NCBI GenBank assembly: GCA_022828595.1 | Contig: JAKGHH010000004.1 | Coordinates: 58,505,421 to 58,569,420, forward strand | Source of the DNA: Nelumbo lutea | Taxonomy: Eukaryota > Streptophyta > Magnoliopsida > Proteales > Nelumbonaceae | DNA length: 64,000 nucleotides | Direction: 5' to 3' | Shown: positions 1 to 11,200 of the stretch, piece by piece | Numbering within the stretch: position 1 is the stretch's first letter | Layout of the letters: each line of letters begins with the position of its first letter | Program-made: the position numbers and the translations under genes | Notes under the pieces: model-generated | What the model saw: only the letters and a program-made list of their open reading frames with translations | Databases searched by the model: none | What the model was told of the DNA's origin: nothing

Positions 1-101
1 GGCCCATTGACTATGCCATTGACACAAAAAGTGTTTGAGAAACATGTGAAAAGTCTGAGACTCCAGCTTGTACTCAATTGGACCTAAGTACAAGTGGAAG
101 C
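1..101 (+). pseudogene. 3' end of a Copia pol (RNase H tail) plus polypurine tract
   Basis: The first bases read as the end of a Copia polyprotein. They match the C-terminus of the element at 19148-20134, which has PLTKPLLQKVFEKHVES, although here the frame is disturbed near base 15. A purine-rich stretch (caagtggaag, 91-100) follows directly and precedes the LTR, as a polypurine tract should. The rest of this forward element lies left of the window. Same family as the elements at 17-32 kb. Confidence 0.75.
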
Positions 102-1220
102 TATTAGACAGTGTATGCCCATAGCTCCAATAAGCATGATAACATTATGACATTTATTGTAAATGAATAAAGTACATATTTGATTTCCGTTATTATGGTG
201 TGTTTCTGTGTAATACCATTAAACTGGACACATATGAGACTTATGTTAGTTTAGAATCTTCACAGTCGTTGAATAGATCTGGGAAGATTTATCCTACCAA
301 GGCTGACATTAATGTGCCATCAAGTTGGTTGGGGTAGCTTGCCTCAGTTGCTAGGGTGAGATCTGAGGTACATGTAGTGTGGGTTTTTTTGAAACCTTGA
401 ACCAGACCAAAATTTTAGTATTCCCTGTACTTTGAAGATAGATGGGCAAAACTTGAATATTACACCAAACCCCTATACTCGATTATGATACTGCACTAGG
501 TGTTGGATTGTGCTACTTTGATATGCCAATCAGTGAGATCCTTAGAGGAGGTCAAAACCTTGGTATATTGGGACAATTCGAGAATTCATATGAGTGGGTG
601 ATCATAGTGACAAGATCAGCCCCTTTGTCAGACAAAGTGAATGATCGAGGATGCACTCTCTCTGATGGAAACCTAAACTGCCGGCAGTTGATTTCAACCA
701 TTGAAATTTGATTTTTCAAAAATACATAGAGATATACATATATATATTATGGTTTAAATTCTTGGGATCCATGTGAGTAAAGGGTGCAACACTACACCTT
801 GCAGCCGAAGGAGAGGTCCTCTCTTGTCGGGCAGTGTTTGATCATTATGGGTTGAGTGGTTAAGTGTAAGACCATTGAGTGTTATACCTGATGGGATAAT
901 CTTGCATCTGCTCATTGTCCTTGGGCCTTCATAAGATGATTGGACCCAAGGACCATTTAGTCTAAATGTTGGGCTCATTAAGAGCCCATAGTGATGGACT
1001 CAGGGGTTTACTGCCTTGTAACAGAGGTTAGGCTAAACCCATGTGGTTGATGTGTAGATCAATGACGGGGTCCCATGCCATATAAAGAGAGCCAAGCTAA
1101 TGAGCATTAAAGTTAAAGTGAGCCTAAAAGCTTATAATGGGCCTAAAATCCCATTTCAAATTGGGTTAATTAGATTAATTAAATAGGGGTGGATCTGGGT
1201 TAATTAGATTAATTAGATTT
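102..1220 (+). mobile_element. Truncated 3' LTR of the forward Copia element
   Basis: Starts tattagacag, a one-base change from the family LTR start tgttagacag. It follows the other family LTRs closely, including the gggatccatgtgag segment and the conserved cctctcttgtcgggcag block. It stops about 1.1 kb in, whereas complete LTRs of this family are 1.8-1.96 kb. The last 100 bases are repeats of ttaattagatt, and the sequence then switches to an LTR in the opposite orientation. Confidence 0.75.
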
Positions 1221-1841
1221 TGCAAAACAAAATTCCAATGATTGAAATCAACTCCCGGCAGTTTGGTTTCCATCAGAGAGAGTGCATCCCCGATCATTAC
1301 CTTTATCCGACAAAGGGGCTGACCCCGTCACTATGATCACCCACTCAGATGAATTCTCAGACTGTCTCAACATACCCGGGTTTTGACCCCTGCTAAGGAT
1401 CTCACTGATTGGCATATCAAAGACAACCCGATCTGACACCTAATGCAATACCATAATCGGGTCTAAGGGTCAAGTGTAACTTTTTAGTTTTTCCCATCAA
1501 TCTCTAAGGTCCAGGGCAATACTGGAAATCTAGTTCGATTCAAGGGTTCAATTAATCCTACACTGCATGTGCCTTGGGTCTCACCCTGGCGGCTAAGACA
1601 GGCCACCCCAATAGTTGGCAGCACACCAGTGTTAGCCTTGGTAGGATAAATCTCCCCAGACTTATCCAACGACTGTGAACATTTAAAACTAACACAAGTC
1701 TCATTAAGTATCCAGTTTTAGGGTTTTACACAGAAGCATACCACACAACATGATTCAAACGTGTTCTTTATTTATTTACATTAAATATCAAAAGTACATC
1801 AAAATTGATTGAAGCTAAGGGCATATAAAAACTGTCTAACA
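1221..1841 (-). mobile_element. LTR fragment, inverted relative to the preceding LTR
   Basis: The reverse complement begins tgttagacagttt at 1841 and runs about 620 bp into the U3 side of the same LTR family. It is the inverted counterpart of roughly 102-720. No internal element sequence follows it on either side, so it is a fragment and not part of a complete element. Confidence 0.75.
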
Positions 1842-2192
1842 CCAACCTCATAGCCACATCCCACCTTGTATTGGGAACACCTCTCCATGAATACAAGCAT
1901 GGGAGACGTTCTTGATGTGCATCTAGGACAGGTTGTGAGGTCAGAGTGAGGCAGGCTAAGAGATGAGCGAATTCGGGTTCAAATTAACCACACTAATGAC
2001 AGTTCTCAATACACTACTTTAAGAGTAGTGATGAAATATGAACTCTGTGTGAATAGACGTAAGATCTTTTGCCCACAAGAACTCTGCCCACGTCTACTCA
2101 CAACACATTACCCCATGAATTGAAAGCGTCTCCTTCTGCATGATACTATGTAGGAGGATGAAGGATGAGATATTCTTTATGTATGACTGCGG
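1842..2192. other. Intergenic stretch, nothing recognised
   Basis: About 350 bp between the inverted LTR fragment and the hAT-like element. I see no coding frame, repeat or RNA gene. Confidence 0.5.
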
Positions 2193-2200
2193 ATGAATGG

Positions 2201-4770
2201 TAGGGTTGTTCATAACAAGACCCAAACTGACCAAATTGACCAACCTGGTCCAATCCAACCCGAGTTGGTCGGTTTTTCTTTAGTATCGACCGGTTTCGGG
2301 TTCCAAAAAAAAACATAAACCGATAATTCGGTTTGATTTTGATTTTCATGTATGAAAATCGAAACCGAACCGACCCGAACCGACTTAGATATATATTATA
2401 GATATATAATATATTTCAGATATTATATATGAAAGAATGGTGGGATCTATCTAATGGACGCCATAAAGATTGCGTAATGGGTGGGCGAATTTCAAAAATT
2501 TTCCTACATTCTCTCAGCTGGGAATCGTATTCCCTAAATTTAGAATACAATATTCAAGGATCCTACTTAAACCATAATCAAACCAGATCTAAACCAAAAG
2601 GAAAGGGAGGAATTATACCTGATCCAGAGAAGCAGTATCTCCCAAAGTTGGTATTCACGCCCAAAGAGGACACCAAGATCCGCTCCTGCTAAAGATGACA
2701 CAGCTGTATGTGGAACGGAACCAGCAGAGTGCGTCCTACACACTGGATCCTTCGCAAGAATCCTTTGGAAACTCTGAGCACCAAATCTTTTTCAGTCTTT
2801 TCTGGAAAACTGATGTCAAGAATTGATTTCTTGATTTCTTTCTTCTACAAAGATCAAATCTTGCCAGAAGGAATGGCGGCGGCTAGAGGAGAACTCCTGG
2901 GATGAAGATGGCTGAATTGCTTCTCTTCTCTCTAGAGTGTGAATGAGATCTAATCTCAGTTCGTAGAAATGCTTTCTTGCTTGCTCACAACCCCCTTGGT
3001 TCAAAATCTGATATTTTTCTCTTAGGGTTTCTCCTCTTTTCTTCTTGATTAAGAAACCTCCTAATTAGGAGTTATCCCAATCCAAATCAGTATTTGGATA
3101 GGGGATTATCTTAATCCTATCTACAGATTAAGTTAGCTTACTCCTAATCTTATCAGGAGGTTACTAGATTCAAATATGATTTGAATTTGGTCTTCCAGAG
3201 TGGATAAGTTTAATGGCCCTATCTTTTTGCTAACATTAATCTCAGATCCGCCCCATAGATGGGTGATCATGTTAGCCAAGCTCGAAATGGGCTTTTGGCC
3301 CGTTAAGTGTTCAGTGCTTAACTAGTTTCCAATCTGTTGCCTAGTTGGGCTTCTTTGTATGGCGTGGGACCCAAGAATTGATCTACACACTAGCCACATA
3401 GGTTCGGCCCAACCTTTATTACAAGGCCCAACCAAATTCACTTAAAGAGCTCAATGAACCCCTGAGCCCATCACATGGACCCTATGGGCCCAATACTTAC
3501 ATTAAGTGGTCCCTAGGCCAAGCCATCTTATAAAAACCCAGGGACTGTGGGCAGGTGCAAGATTAGCCCATTAGGTACTATCCTAAATGGTCTTACACTT
3601 AACCTCTCAGCCCTTAATGATCAAGCACTACCCGATAAGAGATGACCTCTCCCTCGACTGCAAGGAACAATGCCGCACTCTCCACTCACATGAATCCCGG
3701 GAATTAAAATCATTTGCAAACATTTTGAAACTGTACAAATATATATATATATATGTATATTAATTTTGCAAAACAAAATTTCAACGATTGAAATCAACTG
3801 CCAGTAGTTTGGTTTCCATCAGAGAGAGTGCATTCCCCATCATTACCTTTGTCCGACAAAGGGGTTGATCCTGTCACTATGATCACCCACTTAGATGAAT
3901 TCTCAGACTGTCCCAACATACCTAGGTTTTGATCCCCACTAAGGATTTCACTGATTGACATATCAAAAACAACCCAATCCGACACCTAGTGAAGTGTCAT
4001 AATCGAGTCTAGGGGTTGGGTGTAACTTTCTAGTTTTGCCCATCTGTCTCCAAGGTCTAGGGCAATACTGGAAATCTAGTCCGGTTCAAGGATTCGAGTA
4101 ATCCCATACTGCATGCGCCTTGGGTCTTACCCTGGTGGCCGAGACATGCCATCCCAACATTTGGTGGCACACCAATATCAGCCTTGGCAGGATAAATCCC
4201 CCCAGACTTATCCAATGGTTGTGAACATTTAAAACTAACACGAGCCTCTATAAGTGTCCAATTTTAGGGTCTTACATAGAGTTATACCAAACAATATGAA
4301 TTAAACATGCACTTTATTTATTTACACTAAATATCAAAAGTACATCAAATCGGATTGAAGTTAAGGGCATACAAAACTATCTAACAATCATAGATATATA
4401 ATATATTTCAGATATTATAAATATATATCTGATATATTTCAGATATATATTTGTAGAAATATATATTTCAGCTTTATGTCAGAAATATACATATTATATA
4501 TAAAATTTCTGATATATAAAATATTAGTTTTAATCTACCAAATCATTTTTAATTTTCAGGCATCCAACCTTTACTTTGTTAGATTTGAATCCTTTACCGT
4601 TCACACTGAGAGAATTATTTATAAAACCGATCTAAACCGATTCAAACTGAATAGGTCGGTTTTACTTAGTATTGGATCAGTTTCGATTTCATTTATAGGT
4701 AAACCAACCAGATCGGATTGATTGAAAAAATACCAGTAAACCAACCCAACCCGAACCGTAAACAGCCCTA
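2201..4770. mobile_element. hAT-like non-autonomous element, split by a solo LTR
   Basis: Terminal inverted repeats read tagggttgtt at the left and aacagcccta at the right, which is tagggctgtt in reverse complement. Flanking 8-bp direct repeats are atgaatgg (2193-2200) and atgaacgg (4771-4778), one mismatch. An 8-bp target duplication is characteristic of the hAT superfamily. Without the LTR insertion the element is about 610 bp. Its inner sequence is rich in aaccgaacc/ggtcggttt motifs and an AT-rich array of atatttcagatat. No transposase is visible. Confidence 0.75.
2430..4386 (-). mobile_element. Solo LTR of the large Copia family
   Basis: Complete LTR on the minus strand. On the plus strand it begins tgaaagaatgg and ends actatctaaca, about 1957 bp, close to the 1955 bp of the LTR at 17179-19133. 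There is no primer-binding site, polypurine tract or internal region beside it, so it is a solo LTR. The five bases on each side (atata and atcat) do not form a clear target duplication. The flanks instead share about 30 bp of direct repeat from the AT-rich array of the host element. Confidence 0.8.
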
Positions 4771-4778
4771 ATGAACGG

Positions 4779-5275
4779 GTTCAAAGTTGAGATTCGGACT
4801 TGTAAATACGACGTCTTGGAGCACGCCGAAGTCCGAGCCCAACAAGCAATTTCTTACACGAAACAAATGCTCCCAGCTTTTATAATTGTGATCATAAAAA
4901 AATCTTGTAGCCTGTTGAAGATGCATTTCCTTTTCGCAGATCGTGGCCCAATAGACAATAGGATCCATTGCATACTACATTATTGAGCATGTTGCTCTGT
5001 CAACTATAATACCAAAAACAAAAACATCGGTGGAGTGAGCGATGCTTTTTACTTGTTTAGATAACACCAAAAAATTCAATATAGAATCCAAAAATATAAA
5101 AAAAATTAAAAATCTATAGCCAATTCTCATCCCACGACTCCCACGTTATATTGCTTAGCCTGCGGTCCACCGAGTACCAACTACCAAGTACCAATTACCT
5201 CTCGTACACGACCTTGCAGATTGATCGTTCGGCGAAACCCTCCTGGTCCTGGTCACGAATCCGAATTAGGAAAAA
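4779..5275 (+). promoter_or_regulatory. Probable promoter and 5' UTR of the cathepsin B-like gene
   Basis: About 500 bp separate the right target duplication of the hAT-like element from the ATG at 5276. I see weak TATA-like strings near 5113 (atctatag) and 5155 (gttatatt) and a ccacgtt motif just upstream of the latter. The start of transcription cannot be fixed by eye. Everything further upstream is transposon sequence, so regulatory DNA on this side may be short. Confidence 0.35.
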
Positions 5276-8200
5276 ATGGAGATAATTCGGGTATATGTGG
5301 CAACGCTGCTACTCCTATTGGGGATCATCTCCGCTTTACAGGTATTGTTTCTTCATAAAGATTATTGTCCTAATTTTCATTTGTTCAGTTACTAACTGAT
5401 TTGGTTTGTTCAAGCCATTTCTGATCTTTCTTCTACCTCGTTTTCCTATTTGTTGACCGTCCCCTCTCTATTTCTTTCTTTCTTCTCAACCTTTTGTGCG
5501 TGTGCGGTTCCCCTTGTCCGATCTGTTAAGACTCAGCCATGAAGTCGGCGGACCCTTACTCCCTTCGGAATTTGATCGGAAGTGAGAAAACACCGAGGAA
5601 ATTTTAATCGTCCTGGCGTTCGCCCACGTATCTGTCGGTCTTTCCTCAGAAAAGAGTGGCTGATAAATTATTAAGAAACAAAAAAGTAAAATGAAACGAA
5701 AAAAAATATTGGTTCTAGGATAGCCTTTATGTTTGGCCAAAAAGGTATTTCATTTGAAAACCATCCAAAAATACGGTCATAAATTTCTACCCACCTTTGT
5801 GTATTTTGCATGCCAATGATCCTTTCCACTGCTCTTCTGTGCATTTTTCATGATGCCAATAGGCGCATACACGGATTCTACTTTGGGTGGGTATCTAAGG
5901 TGTAATCAAGCCTAACCGAGTCGATACATAGACTGTTCGAATTCGATTCGGCTCAAAAAACCTATGCTGAAGCTCGACTCGAATTTGATCGAGTTTTGTT
6001 TTACCTTGACTCATAATCATATCGGTTGGACTCTATAAACGAGTTAGAAAAGGCAGACAACGAGAGGATGTCTGATGATAGTTGGAGAAGCTCAGAGGAG
6101 GGAGACGGTCGAGTATTACGAAACTTGATTCTCGACTCGAGTAGCTATTCGAATTAAGCTCGAACTCGGTTATTTGCCAATCAAATTCAAGTATTCAGTG
6201 AGTCGATCTTGACTAGATTTACTTGCTTACACCCCTAGGGTAACATATCTTTTGAAGATTCCAGATGCAAAGGAATTTTCTATGGAGTGGGAGAGGAGTA
6301 AGGGAGAACTATCATCATACCAAATGGGGAAGGGTTTGCAGACCATTCTCTAGGATTTAGAAGGGTTAGAAAATTCAATAAAGGTCGTCTGATTAGAAGT
6401 GCTAAAATGAGTGGAGCAATAATTCATATTAAAGATAGGTTGAAACTGGAAGAAAACATAAGGGCTCTGTCTCGTTGTCGGGGGTGGAGTATAGGAATAG
6501 ATTGCAGCATTGGACTGATCCAATAACCGCTGTATAGCTATCAAATCGCTGTACAGAAGAAAGGTTATAGAGAATGGTAATAGCAAGCAAATATGGGGCG
6601 GCTAGGTTTGACTGGGACAAGAGGAATCATCAATTTATGGGGTTATATGATGAAAAAGGCATTATGACTTACGAGCTTTCAGTGTACAAGGTTTAAAGTT
6701 GGTGATAGGTTTAGAATTAGGTTTTGAGAAGGTGACTGGAGTGGTGTTGGGAGACTAGAGGAGACATCCCTTAGGTTGTATAACTTCTGTTCTCAAAAAA
6801 TTGAGTACCACGTGCTAAGAGGAGAGCAGTGGATTCGGTGCCCAAGATTTAGAAGACCACTTTATCTAGAAAGAGAAGTGGATGAATGCATTCCTCTATT
6901 AATCAAACTTGAGCAGGTGAAAGTAGCTGTGTCAGATAGGGATGAAAGGGTGGAAAGAATGCAAGAATGGGAGCTTTACAGTCAAGTCGGCTACGATCTA
7001 TTGTAAGAATTTGGGTTCAATCCTCAACATCAAAGGTATTTTTGGGGAGCCTGTTCCTCCAAGAGTGGAAGCCTTTGTGTGGTTGTTGGCCTTGGTTTGC
7101 ATATTAACCTTGGACCACATGGTGAGCATATGCAATTTATGCTGTTTCAGTGAGGAAGATGTGTCTCATTTGTTTACTAGTGCAAGACAGAAACCACATT
7201 TTGGCATCTTTATTGTCATTTCTATTTGGTGTTCAACATCATCCTCCTAATGGTGTTGAGGAGATTTTCTCTAGATGGCCAAGGATTCATGGCAGCAAGA
7301 AGGCTATCATATTTTGGAGTTGCATCTCTTTTGCAATTTAATGGGGAATATGAAGGTAGAGGAATAACAGGTTTTTCAAGAAAAGTCAAGGAATGTGTCA
7401 TGTGTGCATGTAGAACAATTTTAGATTAGATACTGGTTCGTCCAGAGTTTGGGGATATTAATGGGCCTGATTTTTAAATTTTGGAAACCATTGGGATGGT
7501 GAATGTTGTAATGGCATGTTAAAATTTGTGTGCTAGCTCATCACCCTCTCTGCTATGTATTTTATTTCTTTCACCTTAATAATATTCTTCTATTTACTAT
7601 TAAAAAAGGAAATCTCTTCCTTTGCATGGCTTGCCTTAAAAAAATCCATCCCATTTTTCTCCCCTTCAAGGTTTCCACTTGATTTGGTGCAATGATACGT
7701 TCCAAGAACAATTGCCATTTTATTCAACATGTACTTTGTAATTATTTTATATGTCACATTACAGGAGCCATTACTTGGTGTAATGGTAAAATCTTGGGCT
7801 GGCATGTGTGAGAATGCAAGTTCAAGTCCAAGGGCAGTCGCTTTGTGCAAAAAATACCAGAGGTTTGGACTGTACCCAGTCTACTCCTTCCAAGACCCCA
7901 GATAGCTAGGGCCTACATTGGGTAATTGCCTTTTGTATGTCAAATTACATAAGACTTAAACCTTGTAATAAGATGGATTTTCAGGTACTCTACAACTAAG
8001 ATGATGACCAAAGAGGTGGTGTAAATTCTTGCAACACATAACCATTGTTGAAATAATTTCACACTGCCTTGCATACATCCTCCCACTATGTCCCAATATT
8101 CTTGATATAGAAAGTAAAACCTTTGTGGCCTAGTGCTTTATGCGGATTCATTTGTTTCATTGCTTCTAGGATTTCTTGCTCCATTAGAATTGTATTTAGT

Positions 8201-11200
8201 TCCTCTACCTTATTTCTGTGAGGGATGTTTGTATTCATTGACTCTTGAATTCCCCTTGCTTTTTCTTAACTGTTGATTCTAATTCTTTTAAAATCTTGAT
8301 TCTATTTTTTTTACATTCTCCATTTGCATGCTTCATAAAATAGGGTATGGATGGATGAATTTTTAGTATGTCAGTTTTAATATTTTTGACAAGTTTGTAA
8401 AAACAAGAATAATCATATGATTCATTATTCTATTCGGTCCAACTTTGTCTACAATTTATGATATGATTACGATTTTCAGAACACTAGGAGTATTTCTATT
8501 AGTATCCATCCATGCAGCATCAGGTATTGTATCCAATACCAGCACACTGGGCATGTGTATCTAGGTATCGTATTTCAACAAGATCACTTTGCCTTGGGCA
8601 GATTCCATTTTGTTTGTCTTTGCGCTAACCCCACCATAACTGCATTCTGCGAGCAATTACTGCAGATGGGTAGAAACTAAAAGCTCAAGACACCCTAATC
8701 TGTCTGATGCTTTTAATAGATGTTGAGAGCAGAGCAGTCAGCTCTAGAAATAACACTCTGACAGGGTTTTACCAATTAGGAATTCCAAGGATCAGTTGGA
8801 CTTTTGTTTTTAATGAAAAACTTTGTGATCTACTCGGCAGACTTCTCTTAAATCTGCAGGATTTGTAGGCCAATCTTTGAGACTATTTACTGATTACTCT
8901 TTAGGGTTTCTTCCCTTTTTATTCATGGATTGATGGTTAACCCATGTTAGGGTGACCTTAGGAAATTGGATTTCAGAAAGTGTCACAGTTCGCATAGATC
9001 TATCATTACACAATGTTTGATTTTACAGAAACTGAAAGAAAATGATAGAAAAAACAAAATTACAAATATGAATGCTCACAGTTATGATGAGGGAACCCTC
9101 ATTTACAAATTCTTTTTTTCTCAATTTCATTAAAAGGTGTGCTTTGAGACTAGGTCTGGTCACTCGGTTCTCTCTATTGTTGATAAATCTCATCGAAAAG
9201 TGTAAATGGACTTCTAAACAATAGATAAAATCAAGTTCTATTATAGTCTATGGATATTCCTTGATCATGCAGGCATTTAGGACAATTGTTTTCAGTAGAT
9301 AAAATCGAGTTCTGTTATAGTCTGTGGATATTTCCTTGTTTTCAAAGCTTTTTGTTGTGTCCCTCTTCTTCATCTTTTGCCTCTAGCGCAATTGTTCTGT
9401 CCCTCTCTTGATCATTGATCCTGATTTGTCTTTTTATGCTCCTGAACAAAGCAGCATGGCAAAACAAGATTCATGTAGCCAAACCCATATAGTAAGGACA
9501 AGTCTTAGATGATGATGATGAATTAATTGGTAATGTATATATATTTGTAGGTGGTTGCGGTGAAACCAATTCTTCCAATAAAGCCTAGAACTGAGATTCT
9601 TCAGGTATGTTATTCCATGGCAGAAAATCTTCTTCACTTTATATTGTTCCGGAGCAATTTTGAGAAGGAGCATGTGTGAAAATAAGATCATTTGCAAGAG
9701 AGCTCTCAATCCAGTGATTTTCTTAAATTTAAGATCTGATGTTAGGTGGGCTTCATTGACAATACACTGGGACTTATTAGAGTTGAAATAATGAATGATT
9801 GAATTTACAGTGTGTTATTTCTTCATATAACATCCCCAAGTCATGCTGAAAAGCTTTTGTACAAGTGCTCATTGCAACAAAACACAGTTGTTCTATATCA
9901 CTCATTTTGTGCAGGAAGAAATCGTTCGGCACATAAATGCAAACCCTAAGGCCAGATGGGAAGCTGCCATGAATCCTCGCTTCACCAATTACACTGTGAG
10001 TTCCCAAGGTGCGGTGTGTTATATTTTGGGCCTTGTTCCCGTTATATTTTAACTCTTTCTTCTGCTTTATAGATTGCGCAATTCAAGCACCTCCTTGGAG
10101 TGAAACCAGCACCTCAAAATGATTTGGAGGGCATTCCTGTTATAACTCATCCTAAATCTTTGAATTTGCCAAAGCAATTTGATGCTAGAATGGCTTGGCC
10201 TCAATGTAGCACCATTGGGAAAATACTTGGTTAGTTATGTACTCTGTCCTTTGTTAATTTAAAACTCTTCCAAATAGAAGGCTGACTTTCTTCCACTTTA
10301 TGTGCCAATAATTGGATGTCTTGATACTTCCAAATAAAAGATCAGGTAACTTGGTTTTTATTACTTGTTTAATCTTATCTAAAAAAGATAATATAAAATT
10401 GCTTTAATTGGCATGGATCTACTGGAGCAGGGGCATTGTGGTTCTTGTTGGGCTTTTGGTGCAGTGGAATCCCTATCTGATCGATTCTGCATCCATTTTG
10501 GCATGGTAACTTCTACTTATTAATGATGTCAAACTTGATATTTTTTTCGTTAATAGTATCTATAAATCTTTTTACTTGTATGATTCATTTCAGAACATTT
10601 CGCTTTCTGTTAATGATCTCTTGGCATGCTGTGGCTTTATGTGTGGAGATGGGTGTGATGGGGGATATCCTATCTCTGCATGGCGATACTTTGTTCATGA
10701 TGGTGTTGTTACTGAAGAGGTAAAGAGTTTGTCTTATCTTCCCTGTAACCATGATCTTCATGTCCATTGCATTTACCTCACTTTGTTTTGTAATGTTCTT
10801 GAGTTTCATCACATGGGTTATATACTCGTAAAGAGGCCATTACCCAATGTTGGCTGTACATAGCTATTTGTTGTGAGGTCTTGGGAGGGTTGATTGAATA
10901 TGAACCTAACCTTAGGTTTTCTTTTTTTTTTTTTTCCACCAAGTTCTATGCTGCTCTCAGATTCGAACCTGTTACCACTCTTGTCAGCTCAAGATTTTAC
11001 CATTATACCAATTACATCAAGCAATAGCTCCTTCATGGGTTATACTCATCGATACTGTAAATGTCTTAATGGTTTATCATCTGGCAGTGTGACCCTTATT
11101 TTGATGAAATCGGCTGTTCTCATCCTGGTTGTGAACCTGCATATCCTACCCCAAAGTGTGAGAGGAAGTGCAAAGATGCAAACCAGGTTTGGCAAGAGTC

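Noticed and set aside
10230..10430. Protease gene looked like a pseudogene because exon 4 and the catalytic-Cys exon do not join in frame
   Set aside because: The atcag microexon at 10341-10345, with perfect splice signals, restores the frame and the exact family motif.
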